A stretch of 60,671 bases of DNA from DATMNI01 sp035570275. GTDB taxonomy: Bacteria; Acidobacteriota; Terriglobia; Bryobacterales; Bryobacteraceae. Below are positions 42,781-52,211 of the stretch, piece after piece. The notes beneath the pieces are model-generated. The model saw only the letters and a list, made by a program, of their open reading frames with translations, ran no database searches and was not told the origin of the DNA. Made by a program: the position numbers and the translations under genes. The stretch covers positions 1 to 60,671 of the forward strand of contig DATMNI010000247.1 in assembly GCA_035570275.1 (NCBI GenBank), given 5' to 3'. Numbering within the stretch: position 1 is the first letter of the stretch; the number at the start of each line of letters is the position of its first letter.

Positions 42781-45240
42781 TCATTCCGACCGCAGGGCTA
42801 CCGCGGGATCGACGTGGACCGCGAGCGACACCGGCAAGGCACAGGCGAGGACCGCAATCAGCGTGAGGAAACCGCAAGAGTACAGGAAGGTCGAGACATC
42901 CGTCGGGGCAACTCCGAAAAGCAATCCCTGAAGAAAGCGAGTGGCGGCAAGGGACGAAGGAATTCCCACCAGAAGGCCCACGCCAACCAGCCGAAGGCCG
43001 TCCCAAAGCACCGCGGCGGCCGCGTTCATGGGCGTGGCCCCCAGGGCAGCCCGGATACCGATCTCATATAGCCGTTCCCGGGTGACGAACGTCATCAGCC
43101 CGAAGATTCCCGCGCCAATCAGCACCAGGGCGGCGACGCCCAGGGCCGTAGACAAAAAGCTCCAGAGGCTTTGGCGCCAGAGGTAATTGTGCTTGACGTC
43201 ATCCATGCTTTGAACTGAAGTAAGGCTACGATCGATTCGGTGAATGACGTCTCTGACCGTGTTCAGGCTGGATTTTGGGTCTTGTCGAAAGTGGAGTGTC
43301 AGATGAAACTGCCCCGGAGGCTGCTGAAGAAATGGGGAATAGATCTCCATAGATGCGCCTTCTTCGAAGGGGCTGTACTTCACGTTTCCGACAACGCCCA
43401 CGATGGTGCCTGCCCAATCTCCAAATCGGACTTGCCGCCCCAGGGGACTATCGTCGTGCCAAGAAGCGTTTGCCAGACTCTGGCTCACGACCACGACCCG
43501 AGGGTCGGTTGGACCGTCTCGTTCACTGAAAACTCTACCTCGGAGCAACGGAATGCCCATGGACGCGAAGTAGCCCGGTGCGACCGAGCCAAACAGCGCG
43601 CCGCGCAACTCATCCTCCTTTACTACTCCGGACTGAGCTACTTCGGAGGGCTTCCGAAAGAGTGCGGATGCATCTCCCCGCATATTGGCGTCACGCGTGA
43701 ATGGAAGAATGTTGGCGCCTCCAACCGCCGTAATGCCGGGGATCGTTTTCAACCCGGCCAACAGACGGCTCAGACGGTCTGCCACAGTTGGGGTTGATCC
43801 AGCCGGCGAGTAGGGGACGATATGCGCGACGACAACGTTGTTCAGTTGCATTCCCGAATCAACAGCGCTGAGGTTTCGGAAGGACCGGGAAAGGAGCAAG
43901 GCTGCCACAATGAGAGTGAACGATAGAGCAATCTCTCCGGAAACAACGAAGCGCTGCACCGCTCGGTACTCTCGCCGCCTGCCATAGACACCCTTGGCGA
44001 CACCCCCGGCGACACCCCGGGCGCGTAGCTCATCCATGAAAGCCAGGCGGAGGCTGCGGTAGGCGGGAGATAAACCCGATATTACGCTGGCCAGAATCGT
44101 CAGCATCACGGCGAAGCCTAGAACTGTCCAGTCGACTTCGATTCGAACCCACTCGGGCAGATGCGCCGACATTCGATTTCGAACCAGCGGCAAGATCATC
44201 AGCGCTCCCCAGGTGCCGATCACGCCGCCTGCAGTGCCCAGGACCAGAGACTCTGCCAACAACTGTCTCAACAGCGTCACCCGGGATGCGCCCAAAGCGA
44301 GCCGCACCGCGATCTCATGCCGTCGGGTTGCCGCCCGAGCGAACAACAGGCCGGCCACGTTACCGCAACAAATCAGCATCAAACAACTCGTCACGGCAAG
44401 CATGAGCGTGAGGTACGGGCGGACCTCGCCGATCTCCGACTGGCGAAGCGTCACAGCCCTTGCACGAACGCCTTGGTTTGTCTGCGGAAATTCCTTCGCG
44501 AGCCGCAGCGAGATCACATCCAGGGCACTCTGCAGTCCCGGCAGCGAAGCACCTGGCGCGAGCAGCCCGGCAGCCAGCAGGTAACGTCCGCTACGATCTC
44601 TCAACCGGGCGTCCTGGTCCCAGGATTCCAGCGGCAGCCAGACATCGGTGCCATCCGGATAACCAAACTCCGCCGGCATCACGGCGACCACTTCATAGAT
44701 CTTGTCCTGGGTCCGAATCGGCAGGCCCAGAACCAGAGGACTTGCGCCGAACTCTGAAACCCAAAAACGGTGGCTGAGCACTGCGCCCCAAGCGGCGCCA
44801 GTTTGTGCCGATTGGATCTCGGGGCGTCTACCCAGCTTCGGCTTTACCGCGAATACCGAGAAGAATTCCGGCGACATGAACGTGGCTTTTACGGAACGGA
44901 CTGATGAACCCAACTCGGCGGTCTGCTGCATCGGCCAGAAGGTCGCCAGTTGGGATAGTGAGTTCGTGCCGGCCCTAAAGGACGCGGCGTCAGCCAGCGA
45001 TATCCGACCTGGCGCCTGGTTTTCGCTGGAGACACTCCCCACGATGACGATTCGGCCAGCGGCCGGGTATGGCAGGCCGCGCAGAAGCATCGACGAGAAT
45101 ACGCTAAAGAGTGCGACCGTGCTGCAGACTCCGATGGCGACAGTTGCCACGACGGCCGCCGGCAGCAGTGGTTTCGAGCCAGCCTGCCGTACGAGGATTG
45201 AGAGACACGAAAACGCGGGCACTGATGGCAAATCTACCAC
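42781..45240 (-). CDS. MacB/FtsX-type permease (ADOP-like)
   Basis: 819 residues from a GTG at 45240 (start uncertain). First TM LLPAAVVATVAIGVCSTVAL, MacB periplasmic domain with RGRIVIVG-type sequence, FtsX cluster (MLICCGNVAGLLFARAATRR, HEIAVRLALGASRVTLLRQL), second periplasmic domain, final FtsX cluster (ERLYEIGIRAALGATPMNAA) ending VHVDPAVALRSE. Unlike the permease at 5438 it lacks the N-terminal cytoplasmic prefix and has no PadR next to it. No ATPase nearby. Substrate unknown. Confidence 0.85.
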   Translation of the reverse strand: MVDLPSVPAFSCLSILVRQAGSKPLLPAAVVATVAIGVCSTVALFSVFSSMLLRGLPYPAAGRIVIVGSVSSENQAPGRISLADAASFRAGTNSLSQLATFWPMQQTAELGSSVRSVKATFMSPEFFSVFAVKPKLGRRPEIQSAQTGAAWGAVLSHRFWVSEFGASPLVLGLPIRTQDKIYEVVAVMPAEFGYPDGTDVWLPLESWDQDARLRDRSGRYLLAAGLLAPGASLPGLQSALDVISLRLAKEFPQTNQGVRARAVTLRQSEIGEVRPYLTLMLAVTSCLMLICCGNVAGLLFARAATRRHEIAVRLALGASRVTLLRQLLAESLVLGTAGGVIGTWGALMILPLVRNRMSAHLPEWVRIEVDWTVLGFAVMLTILASVISGLSPAYRSLRLAFMDELRARGVAGGVAKGVYGRRREYRAVQRFVVSGEIALSFTLIVAALLLSRSFRNLSAVDSGMQLNNVVVAHIVPYSPAGSTPTVADRLSRLLAGLKTIPGITAVGGANILPFTRDANMRGDASALFRKPSEVAQSGVVKEDELRGALFGSVAPGYFASMGIPLLRGRVFSERDGPTDPRVVVVSQSLANASWHDDSPLGRQVRFGDWAGTIVGVVGNVKYSPFEEGASMEIYSPFLQQPPGQFHLTLHFRQDPKSSLNTVRDVIHRIDRSLTSVQSMDDVKHNYLWRQSLWSFLSTALGVAALVLIGAGIFGLMTFVTRERLYEIGIRAALGATPMNAAAAVLWDGLRLVGVGLLVGIPSSLAATRFLQGLLFGVAPTDVSTFLYSCGFLTLIAVLACALPVSLAVHVDPAVALRSE

Positions 45241-45490
45241 TTTGCAATACGGTGCGGCGCGTTGCCGCCCTCAGGGCGAAGCTTATGAAAGGTCTGCCGA
45301 TCTGCCACCGCTGCCGGAGTTCCAGTTTCCACCGATGCGGCGACGGCACAACTGTATTTCCGGCGAAGTTATAGCACACAGTAAAGGGCCGCGGTGCGGA
45401 TCGTCAACCGCAGGGTGTGCGACATAGAAGTGGGACAGTCGCTCAAATGCTGGCCAGTTGAAAGAATCCTAGCGTAGAAGTACTCAGGCG

Positions 45491-45513
45491 GAGCCGCGAC
45501 CGTTAGGGAGCGG
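45491..45513. repeat. REP-like repeat (family A), left of transposase
   Basis: GAGCCGCGACCGTTAGGGAG then CGG. It is the inverted counterpart of 46044-46078. Confidence 0.8.
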
Positions 45514-45517
45514 TACA

Positions 45518-46178
45518 TTGGAGCTACGGTTCGTGAATTACCTGATAACCTTTGCCTGCTACGGATGCCACCTGCACGGCAGCGAATCGGGCTCCGTCGA
45601 TCGCGCCCACAATGTGCCCGGAACCCCGACCCTGGTAGGGGATTCCACGCGCGCCGCAGCCGGGATGGAACGTATGGATCAGGCTCCCTATCACTTGGAT
45701 CAGATCAGGCGCAACGCCGTGTTGGAAGCGATTCAAGAAGTGTGTGTGCATCGCGGCTGGAGCCTGCTGGCGGCTCACGTGCGGAGCAATCACGTGCACG
45801 CGGTGGTAGAAGCGGAAGTAACGCCGGAGCGGGTCATGAGCGATTTCAAAGCTTACGTTAGCCGCCGCCTGAATCAGATGAGGCTGGATGGACCAAACCG
45901 TAAAGCGATGGGCACGCCATGGGAGCACGCGATGGCTGTGGAAGCCACAGCACGTTTCGGCGGCCATCCAGTATGTCGTGGCCGAGCAGGGTGACGCCAT
46001 GTCCGTGTTCGAGTCCCCGATCCTTAATCGCCGTGTGCGGCATCCGCTCCCTAACGGTCGAGCGACAAGTCGCGGCTCCGAATCGGGCGTCATACGCCGG
46101 TATCTCCACTTCAATGTCGCACACCTCAGTCCGCAGCTTCATTTCGTAGCGCCTTTCTGCCTACCTCTTCGAGCATGA
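45518..46178 (+). pseudogene. REP-associated Y1 (HUH) transposase, frameshifted
   Basis: Frame one starts at TTG 45518 or GTG 45533 and shows LITFACYGCHLHGSESGSVD, VLEAIQEVCVHRGWSLLAAH, the HUH motif RSNHVHAVVEA and the candidate Tyr in SDFKAYVSRRLNQM. It leaves the family pattern after PNRK and stops at 45994. A second frame continues perfectly: WARHGSTRWLWKPQHVSAAI, QYVVAEQGDAMSVFESPI. Removing one G (45905) restores RKRW-ARHG. So a single inserted base splits the gene. This family of single-strand transposases moves or maintains REP elements, and REP-like repeats flank it here. Not a slippery site by eye, so programmed shifting is unlikely. Confidence 0.85.
46044..46078. repeat. REP-like repeat (family A), right of transposase
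   Basis: CCGCTCCCTAACGGTC, a 10-bp insert, then TCGCGGCTC: the exact inverse of the left copy apart from the insert. Confidence 0.8.
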
Positions 46179-46197
46179 GAGACTTGGAAAGTCTGGT

Positions 46198-47172
46198 GTG
46201 TCTATGCGATTTGAGGAACGCGTAATCGGCTGCTTCAAAGGCCTGGCAACCGGCGACGCCATAGGCAAGCAAACGGAGACATTGGCCCGGGCCGACGTTC
46301 ATAAGTGGTATCCCGGCGGGATATCGGGATTCGAGGGCCCGCCCGGAGACGTCATACCTCGCTACTGCGGTAAACGTTATGAATGGCGCATTGGCGAGAC
46401 CACGGACGATACCGAACAAACATTAGCCGTGGCGCGGGCACTAATACGGGAAGGTGACGTCTGCCACCAGGCAATCGGCAAGGAACTGATGCAATGCAAA
46501 AAGTCGGTCCACCCAGGCGTTTCGATGTGGACCTTTTTGCAGATTGGCGACCCGGCCCGAATCGCTTCGGGTGGCGAAGGTTGCGGAGCGGCCATGCGCA
46601 CCGCGCCGGTCGGCGTGATTTACCCTTCGAACAGGCTGGCTGACCTGATTCGGGGCGCCTATGAATGCGCTGCTCCTACTCACGGCGGACAACTGGCTAT
46701 TGGCGCGGCTGCCGCGGTGGCCGGTAGTGTCTCAGCGGCGCTGGAAGGCCGGCCAAGGGCCGAGGTGCTGACCGTTGCGCTGGAAGCTTCCAAACAGGCT
46801 GAAGCCCTGCGGCCTTCTGACGAAACATCCACCATCGCGGGGTCCATTCAGAACATCTATTCGGATCTCGCAAGTAGGAAACATCTGGTCGTGGATGAGA
46901 TTGCGCAGCGGTATTTCCCCGGCAAGCCGCAAAACATCGTTCCCCTTGCCATCAGTCTGGCTCTGGTCACCGGGTCCGCGACCGAGACCGCTTTGTTGGC
47001 TGCGAACCTCGGCGGAGACTCAGACTCGGTAGCCTCTATTGGTGGCGCCATCGCCGGTGCGCTCCACCCGGAGACGGTGGACGAGGAATGGTTCGAGGTG
47101 GTGACGGCAATCAACCAAGACAACCTTCTTGACGTGGCGACATCGCTTGCAGCACTTCGGCCGCGCGGGTAG
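46198..47172 (+). CDS. ADP-ribosylglycohydrolase (ARH/DraG) family protein
   Basis: 324 residues from GTG 46198 (an ATG follows at 46204). Binuclear Mg centre motifs: VIGCFKGLATGDAIGKQTET, the acidic ETTDDTEQTLA, GEGCGAAMRTAPVG, PTHGGQLAIGAAAAVAG and AANLGGDSDSVASIGGAIAG. These enzymes remove ADP-ribose from proteins or nucleic acids, or hydrolyse related compounds. The N-terminal Asp cluster and final GGDSDS Asp ligands are intact, so it should be active. It stands alone on the plus strand, downstream of the transposase. Confidence 0.92.
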   Translation: MSMRFEERVIGCFKGLATGDAIGKQTETLARADVHKWYPGGISGFEGPPGDVIPRYCGKRYEWRIGETTDDTEQTLAVARALIREGDVCHQAIGKELMQCKKSVHPGVSMWTFLQIGDPARIASGGEGCGAAMRTAPVGVIYPSNRLADLIRGAYECAAPTHGGQLAIGAAAAVAGSVSAALEGRPRAEVLTVALEASKQAEALRPSDETSTIAGSIQNIYSDLASRKHLVVDEIAQRYFPGKPQNIVPLAISLALVTGSATETALLAANLGGDSDSVASIGGAIAGALHPETVDEEWFEVVTAINQDNLLDVATSLAALRPRG

Positions 47173-47632
47173 GGCAAAGCCCGGCTTCGCTGCAGACCCG
47201 GTCGGCGGGGAGACCGCGTTATCTGGCGAGGGCGTGCTCCAATGTTCAGTTTCGCTGCAACCGAAGTACCAGTACTGGTAGGGTAAAAGTTACATGCGTC
47301 GAAAGTCATCAGGTCACTTTTGCGCATGATTTGACGATCTGAACTACTCAAAACTGCCAGGGTGTAAATCGGGAGACCGGACTTTCGGACTAGTACAAAA
47401 TCGCTGTGTCTCGGGAAAACAGTGCGCCGTCATCCTTTTTCAGATTGAAAACAATCGGCCCTACGCTGGCCTCGTGCCGCGCTTAGATAAACGCCCACGA
47501 ACCAGTGGTGCTGGTTCGCCCAGTTGCGGCCATCAGCGTGCACATGAAAGGTCCTTAACAAAACTGTGCATGCGTACCAGGCGGGGATTCGATCTCTGTC
47601 AATGACAGGCTCCAACGGAGGGGCTACGATCT
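47173..47632. other. Intergenic region, 460 bp
   Basis: No gene is supported on either strand. The palindrome ACCAGTACTGGT lies near 47270. CGGAGGGG just above 47633 may be the ribosome site of the next gene. Confidence 0.4.
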
Positions 47633-47863
47633 ATGTCCAAACCAGGAACAGAAACCAGGAAAACTCCCGCAGTTGTAGAGCCACAGGCAAGCCGTCCAAC
47701 CGTCAACCCGGAGCACGGCACAATTGCCATATTCGCCTATGACCTGTGGTTAAAGCGGGGTTGTCCAGCAGGATCGGCCGAAGAAGATTGGTTCCAAGCC
47801 GAACGTGCGTTGAACGAAAGAGCCTTGAGCGGCGGAAGCAAGTCGGATAGCACCGCAGCATAG
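47633..47863 (+). CDS. DUF2934 small protein
   Basis: 76 residues with the DUF2934 pattern: IAIFAYDLWLKRGCPAGSAE, then EDWFQAERALNERA. The family is common in Acidobacteria and proteobacteria and has no known function. The N-terminal 25 residues are disordered and proline/threonine-rich. It precedes a receiver-like gene by 114 bp. Confidence 0.8.
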   Translation: MSKPGTETRKTPAVVEPQASRPTVNPEHGTIAIFAYDLWLKRGCPAGSAEEDWFQAERALNERALSGGSKSDSTAA

Positions 47864-47977
47864 CTGCTGCGATTTGGTACGCTACGTCCCGCCTCTGGTG
47901 GTTAGAGTGCAACCGGGGTGGAATTACTGAGAAACTGTCCGTCAGATCCGGATGATCCGGGTTAGGAGACCTCGTCA

Positions 47978-48430
47978 ATGAAGAAGCAGCCTATAGGAGT
48001 CACGAATCCGACCAGGGTCGTGACCGTTCTTTGCGTCAGCCCTCTTGAAGAGGATTACTTTTCGCTGCAAGCGGTTTTCAATCATTCAAAGTGGCAACTG
48101 CACAAAACCGACAGCCTTGCGTCTGCACTGGCGGTCATACGCCGACGGGAAATTGGCGTCGTTATTTGTGAGCGGGATTTATCGCCGGGTACATGGATTG
48201 ACGTGCTGGAAGAATTGAGGGTTCTGCAGGATGCACCGCCGTTGATTGTCACATCCCGGCTGGCGGACGAAAGACTCTGGGCTGAGGCCCTGAATCTGGG
48301 GGCATACGATGTACTGGCGAAGCCGTTTGAGCGCAAAGAACTGGTCCGCAGTGTGAGCATGGCATGGTTGCATTGGCACCATCGGCAAGAGGCCCCTGCC
48401 AGGGTGAACGTAATGCAGGCCGCAAGCTGA
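47978..48430 (+). CDS. Stand-alone receiver-like domain without phospho-Asp
   Basis: 150 residues, ribosome site AGGAG before ATG 47978. CheY-like fold: TVLCVSPLEEDYFSLQAVFN, then VVICERDLSPGTWIDVLEEL, PPLIVTSRLADERLWAEALN and the conserved Lys in YDVLAKPFERKELV. The residue aligned with the phosphoacceptor Asp is Glu (ICERDL), and the acidic pocket is weak. It is probably an atypical, phosphorylation-independent receiver. No kinase is adjacent. Confidence 0.78.
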   Translation: MKKQPIGVTNPTRVVTVLCVSPLEEDYFSLQAVFNHSKWQLHKTDSLASALAVIRRREIGVVICERDLSPGTWIDVLEELRVLQDAPPLIVTSRLADERLWAEALNLGAYDVLAKPFERKELVRSVSMAWLHWHHRQEAPARVNVMQAAS

Positions 48431-48545
48431 GAACGGGCGCTAGCCTCCGGCGGCATCCTCCCGCGGCACCCTCCGGCCGCGGGGGCTCTTATGTATCGAG
48501 CCGGAGCGCTTGCAGACCGCGGACCGTTCCCGGGTTTGCCGGCTT

Positions 48546-51182
48546 TCAATCGTACCGCAGCGTAATCAGCGGATCGATACGCGATGCGCGCCGCGACGGG
48601 AAATAAGCCGCCGCCGCGCAAGCGGCTAGAACCAGAGGCACTCCCCCGATGTACGCGGCGCCATCGAAGGTGTTGATCACGACCAGGATCGAAGCTAAGA
48701 TTCTGGACACTCCCATCGCGAGCACGCCACCGGCCAGCGTTCCGATGATCGCCAGCCTCATCGACTGTTTCAATACCAGACCTGTCACCGCGCTCGAACT
48801 CGCGCCCATCGCCATGCGGATGCCGATCTCTTTCGTGCGTTGTGAAATCACATAGGAGAGAACGCCGTAAAGGCCGGAGAGCGTCAGCAGCAGCGCCAAC
48901 AGTCCGATTGCCGACGACAACCAATACGCCAACCTTAACGTGTAGTAAGCATCTTCGGCAACCCACTCGCGGATTTGGATCTTCCGAATCTCTTCCACCG
49001 CATTGGGATCGGTGGCGGTAAGATCGGCCTCTATCTTTCGTCGGGCAGTCTCAAAATCGCCGTAGGCGCTAACCAACAGCTCGTTGCCCGGCGCGCGTGG
49101 ATTGGTGGGAAAATATACCAGGCTGTTGTCCTCACCGCTGAGAATCCAGCGGCTGATCTCATCGCGCGCGATTCCGATGACGTTTACTGCCTGGAACCGC
49201 CGCAAGCCGGGTTCGGTCCGTTGATCCGGAACCAGGCGCAGGGACCGGCCTACCGCCTCCTGATGGGGCCAGAGCCGCTGGGCCATGGTTTGGCTGATTA
49301 CGGCGACGGGTGCTCCCGAGCGTGCTTCGCCGGCTGTGAAGTTGCGGCCGCGCACAATCGGTATTTCGAACAGCGCGAAGTATTCCGGCGAGACATTGTT
49401 GGCGGCCGTATTCAGGACCGTGCCGCCGGCGGCGGGCCTTATCGGAACCGTGGGTTTCCTTTCCACCGGCGCATTCCCGGCTGCGGCAAGAATCTCCACC
49501 GAGGGTTCCGAAGCAAGTTGGTTGAGGACCAACTCACGGGATTTCTCTGGCACTACGATCTTGATGGTATTCCGCGTACTGAGGGCAGTGTCCAGGCTGT
49601 GGATTCGGTCGACGCCCCGCAGCAGGGTGCCGGCAGTAACCAGGATCAGCACGCAAACCGTGACCTGGCCAACCACCAGTGAGTTGCGAAGCCGCGAGGG
49701 GCTCCCACCGTTGTTAAAATCGCCCTTCGCCGCCTGCATGATGCTGCCTCGCGTGGCCTGCATCGCAGGAGCCAGGCCGAACAGGACCGCTGATATCAAG
49801 GCAAAGGCCAAAGAGAAGGCGAACACCCGAATGTCCCAGGTTAACTCCGGGAGCCTGGCGCCGAAATCCGGGACTCCAGGCGGTAGCGTCGCCAGCAGGA
49901 CCGCTATGCAAACTCGAATGGCCGCCTGCGAAACCATGACTCCGGCGACCGCCGACGGGAGAGCCAGAAGAAGGCTCTCCGTGAGCAGTTGCCGGATCAG
50001 GCGGCCGCGGGACGCGCCCAGGGAAAGGCGAATGCCGATCTCCCGCTGCCGCGACATCGCGCGGGCTAACATCATGTTCGCCACGTTGGAACAGGCCATC
50101 AGCAGAACCAGCGAAAAGGCAACCAGAATCGGCGAGAACACCAGGACCGTCTTCAGGTTCAATGGCTTGGCTGTAGCGCGAGACAACATGATCGTCTGTA
50201 CAGCCTTCGCCCCACTTGGACCGGCCGCTGTGAACCGTTGCGCCCATAGGGTGAGGCCTGCTTGAGCCTGGCGCACGCCGAACTCCGCCTTCAAACGTCC
50301 CACGATGGAAAGCGAACGCGGGTTTTGGGGACCAAAGAGGTCGGGCCCGGCGTCGAACCGAATGCCCATGGTCAACGGCGCCCAGAAGTCGGCCGGTCTG
50401 CTCCCAAGGCCCGCGAATCCGGCGGAAGCGACGCCCACCACTTCGAACGGGTATCCGCGAAGCAGCACTTTCCTTCCGACGATATCGGGATCCCCCGAGA
50501 AGCGGCTCTTCCACGCCTGGTAACTGAGTACGATCACCGGTTCGCGTCCTGGAGCCGCAGAGTCTCCCGGGAGCAGCGTTCGGCCACGGGCCGCGCCCAC
50601 CCCCAAGACCCGGAAATACTCTCCCGTGACCAAGGTGCCCAGCATGGTGCGGCCGTCCATGCGCGCTTCGGTGTGCCGATACCCCAAGGCCTCTGAAAAG
50701 GCCGGATTCTCCCTCAGGAATTCCCGATACTCCGGCCAGGTGTAGTCGTGAGGACCGGCGCGATCGGCCCAGAGGAACTCGTACAACGAATGGGGATCGT
50801 GCACGCCTATAGGTCGAAAGTAGGTGGCATTGAAGATGGTGAAAAGCGCCGTATTGAGACCGAGCCCGAGGGCGATGGTCGCCACCACCGTCAGGACAAG
50901 AATGGGCGAGCGCCGGAAGCCCCGTATGGCGTACCGGACATCCTGCCAGGTTGTTTCGATGAGCCCGACCCGGCGAGCGTCGCGGCATTCCTCCCTGACT
51001 TGGGTGGCGCCGCCAAACTGAATACGGGCGCGGCGCCGGGCTTCCGCCGCGTTCATCCCGGCCGCCTCGTTTTTCCGCGCCTGCATCTCGATATGGAGAT
51101 CGAGCTCATCTTCCAGATCTCGCTCCACCTGCTTGTGAAACGCCAAAGCGCGCAAGCGCAACGTCAGATCGTGCCAGTTCAT
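48546..51182 (-). CDS. MacB/FtsX-type permease with ADOP prefix
   Basis: 878 residues from ATG 51182 (MNWHDLTLRLRALAFHKQVE), which starts the ADOP prefix domain (ERDLEDELDLHIEMQARKNE, ARIQFGGATQVREECRDARR). First TM ILVLTVVATIALGLGLNTAL, periplasmic MacB domain, FtsX cluster (LLMACSNVANMMLARAMSRQ, REIGIRLSLGASRGRLIRQL), second cluster ending (QRTKEIGIRMAMGASSSAVT) and SRRASRIDPLITLRYD. Promoter TTGACA-17-TATCGT on the minus strand (51266-51238) is visible. No PadR is adjacent. Substrate unknown. Confidence 0.9.
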   Translation of the reverse strand: MNWHDLTLRLRALAFHKQVERDLEDELDLHIEMQARKNEAAGMNAAEARRRARIQFGGATQVREECRDARRVGLIETTWQDVRYAIRGFRRSPILVLTVVATIALGLGLNTALFTIFNATYFRPIGVHDPHSLYEFLWADRAGPHDYTWPEYREFLRENPAFSEALGYRHTEARMDGRTMLGTLVTGEYFRVLGVGAARGRTLLPGDSAAPGREPVIVLSYQAWKSRFSGDPDIVGRKVLLRGYPFEVVGVASAGFAGLGSRPADFWAPLTMGIRFDAGPDLFGPQNPRSLSIVGRLKAEFGVRQAQAGLTLWAQRFTAAGPSGAKAVQTIMLSRATAKPLNLKTVLVFSPILVAFSLVLLMACSNVANMMLARAMSRQREIGIRLSLGASRGRLIRQLLTESLLLALPSAVAGVMVSQAAIRVCIAVLLATLPPGVPDFGARLPELTWDIRVFAFSLAFALISAVLFGLAPAMQATRGSIMQAAKGDFNNGGSPSRLRNSLVVGQVTVCVLILVTAGTLLRGVDRIHSLDTALSTRNTIKIVVPEKSRELVLNQLASEPSVEILAAAGNAPVERKPTVPIRPAAGGTVLNTAANNVSPEYFALFEIPIVRGRNFTAGEARSGAPVAVISQTMAQRLWPHQEAVGRSLRLVPDQRTEPGLRRFQAVNVIGIARDEISRWILSGEDNSLVYFPTNPRAPGNELLVSAYGDFETARRKIEADLTATDPNAVEEIRKIQIREWVAEDAYYTLRLAYWLSSAIGLLALLLTLSGLYGVLSYVISQRTKEIGIRMAMGASSSAVTGLVLKQSMRLAIIGTLAGGVLAMGVSRILASILVVINTFDGAAYIGGVPLVLAACAAAAYFPSRRASRIDPLITLRYD

Positions 51183-51237
51183 ATCACGCTTCCCCATCAT
51201 GCGGCCGGTGACGCATAGTGTCGGACATCTACAGCAG

Positions 51238-51266
51238 ACGATACTCCGATTGTTGTCGATTGTCAA
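51238..51266 (-). promoter_or_regulatory. Sigma70-type promoter for permease at 48546
   Basis: Minus strand TTGACA (complement 51261-51266), 17-bp spacer, TATCGT (complement 51238-51243), about 55 bp above the start codon. Confidence 0.6.
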
Positions 51267-51284
51267 CAGCAGCGGCACAAACTT

Positions 51285-51360
51285 TTTGTGGGGCAGATTG
51301 CCAATCTGCGGCGGATTGTTAATCCGCCCGGGCGATGCGGCAGCGAGCCGGCCCGAGTTA
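51285..51360. repeat. Palindromic MITE-like repeat, copy 3 (left part)
   Basis: TTGTGGGGCAGATTGCCAAT then CTGCGGCGGATTGTTAATCC, matching the left end of copy 1. The right end is missing; a family A repeat (51371) begins soon after. Confidence 0.75.
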
Positions 51361-51370
51361 CGGAAGCAAC

Positions 51371-51392
51371 CACTCCCTTACGGTCGTGGCTC
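51371..51392. repeat. REP-like repeat (family A), solitary copy
   Basis: CACTCCCTTACGGTCGTGGC+TC, the same core as the copies at 17502, 45491 and 46044, placed next to a MITE-like fragment. Confidence 0.75.
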
Positions 51393-51539
51393 CGATGGGA
51401 GCGATGTCGCGCGCGGCCGCCGGCGTGGCCAACGGCCGGCAGAGGATCTAATTTGCGTTTGGCATGTTTCCCCACCCACCCCCTGTGGGCTCGGCGCCGG
51501 GCGCCCGCCATGTCCCAAACGTTACACTGGAAGAAACCA

Positions 51540-52211
51540 ATGAAGCGCGCCGTCTGCCTCCTGAGTGGAGGCCTGGATTCCGCCGTCTGCCTGGCTCTGG
51601 CCCGCCGCGAGGGTTACGCCTGCTACGCCCTCTCCTTCGACTACGGCCAACGCCACAAGGTCGAACTCGAAGCCGCCGCGCGGGTGGCGGCCCGGCTCGG
51701 CGCGGTGCGCCACCTGGTCACCAGCCTCGGCCTGGACGCGTTTGGCGGATCCGCCCTGACCGGCGATATCGCCGTCCCCAAATCCCGCTCGGCTGCCGAG
51801 ATGAGCCACGGCATCCCCGTCACGTACGTCCCGGCCCGCAACACCATCTTCCTCTCCTTCGCGCTGGCCTGGGCCGAGGTGCTGGAAAGCTCCGACATTT
51901 TCATCGGCGTCAACGCGCTCGACTATTCCGGCTATCCCGATTGCCGGCCGGAGTACATCGAAGCCTACGAACGCATGGCCAATCTGGCCACCAGGGCCGC
52001 GGTGGAGGGCCGCACCCGCCTACGGATCCACACTCCCCTGTTGCGGCTCAGCAAGGCTGAAATCGTCAAACTAGGCCGCGAACTGGACATCCCGTTTGGC
52101 CTGACGTTCAGTTGCTACGACCCCGATGCAGCCGGCCGCCCGTGCGGCCAGTGTGACGCCTGTCTGCTGCGCCGCAAGGGGTTCCAAGAGGCCGGCATTG
52201 AAGATCGCTGA
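51540..52211 (+). CDS. queC: 7-cyano-7-deazaguanine synthase (QueC)
   Basis: 223 residues from ATG 51540 (an in-frame ATG at 51510 is possible). PP-loop KRAVCLLSGGLDSAVCLALA, ALSFDYGQRHKVELEAAARV, PVTYVPARNTIFLSFALAWA, IGVNALDYSGYPDCRPEYIE, and a zinc site at the C-terminus (CYDPDAAGRPCGQCDACLLR). It converts CDG to preQ0 in queuosine synthesis. It overlaps queE by 14 bp. queD and queF are not in the window. Confidence 0.96.
   Translation: MKRAVCLLSGGLDSAVCLALARREGYACYALSFDYGQRHKVELEAAARVAARLGAVRHLVTSLGLDAFGGSALTGDIAVPKSRSAAEMSHGIPVTYVPARNTIFLSFALAWAEVLESSDIFIGVNALDYSGYPDCRPEYIEAYERMANLATRAAVEGRTRLRIHTPLLRLSKAEIVKLGRELDIPFGLTFSCYDPDAAGRPCGQCDACLLRRKGFQEAGIEDR

Noticed and set aside
45104..45379. 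91-residue minus-strand frame upstream of the permease
   Set aside because: Overlaps the permease start in another frame and has no recognisable features.
45905..45994. Programmed frameshift in the transposase
   Set aside because: The site is not a slippery heptamer and an inserted G explains the break more simply.
51393..51539. Possible preQ1 riboswitch before queC
   Set aside because: No recognisable preQ1 aptamer consensus could be read; the region holds only repeats and GC-rich sequence.
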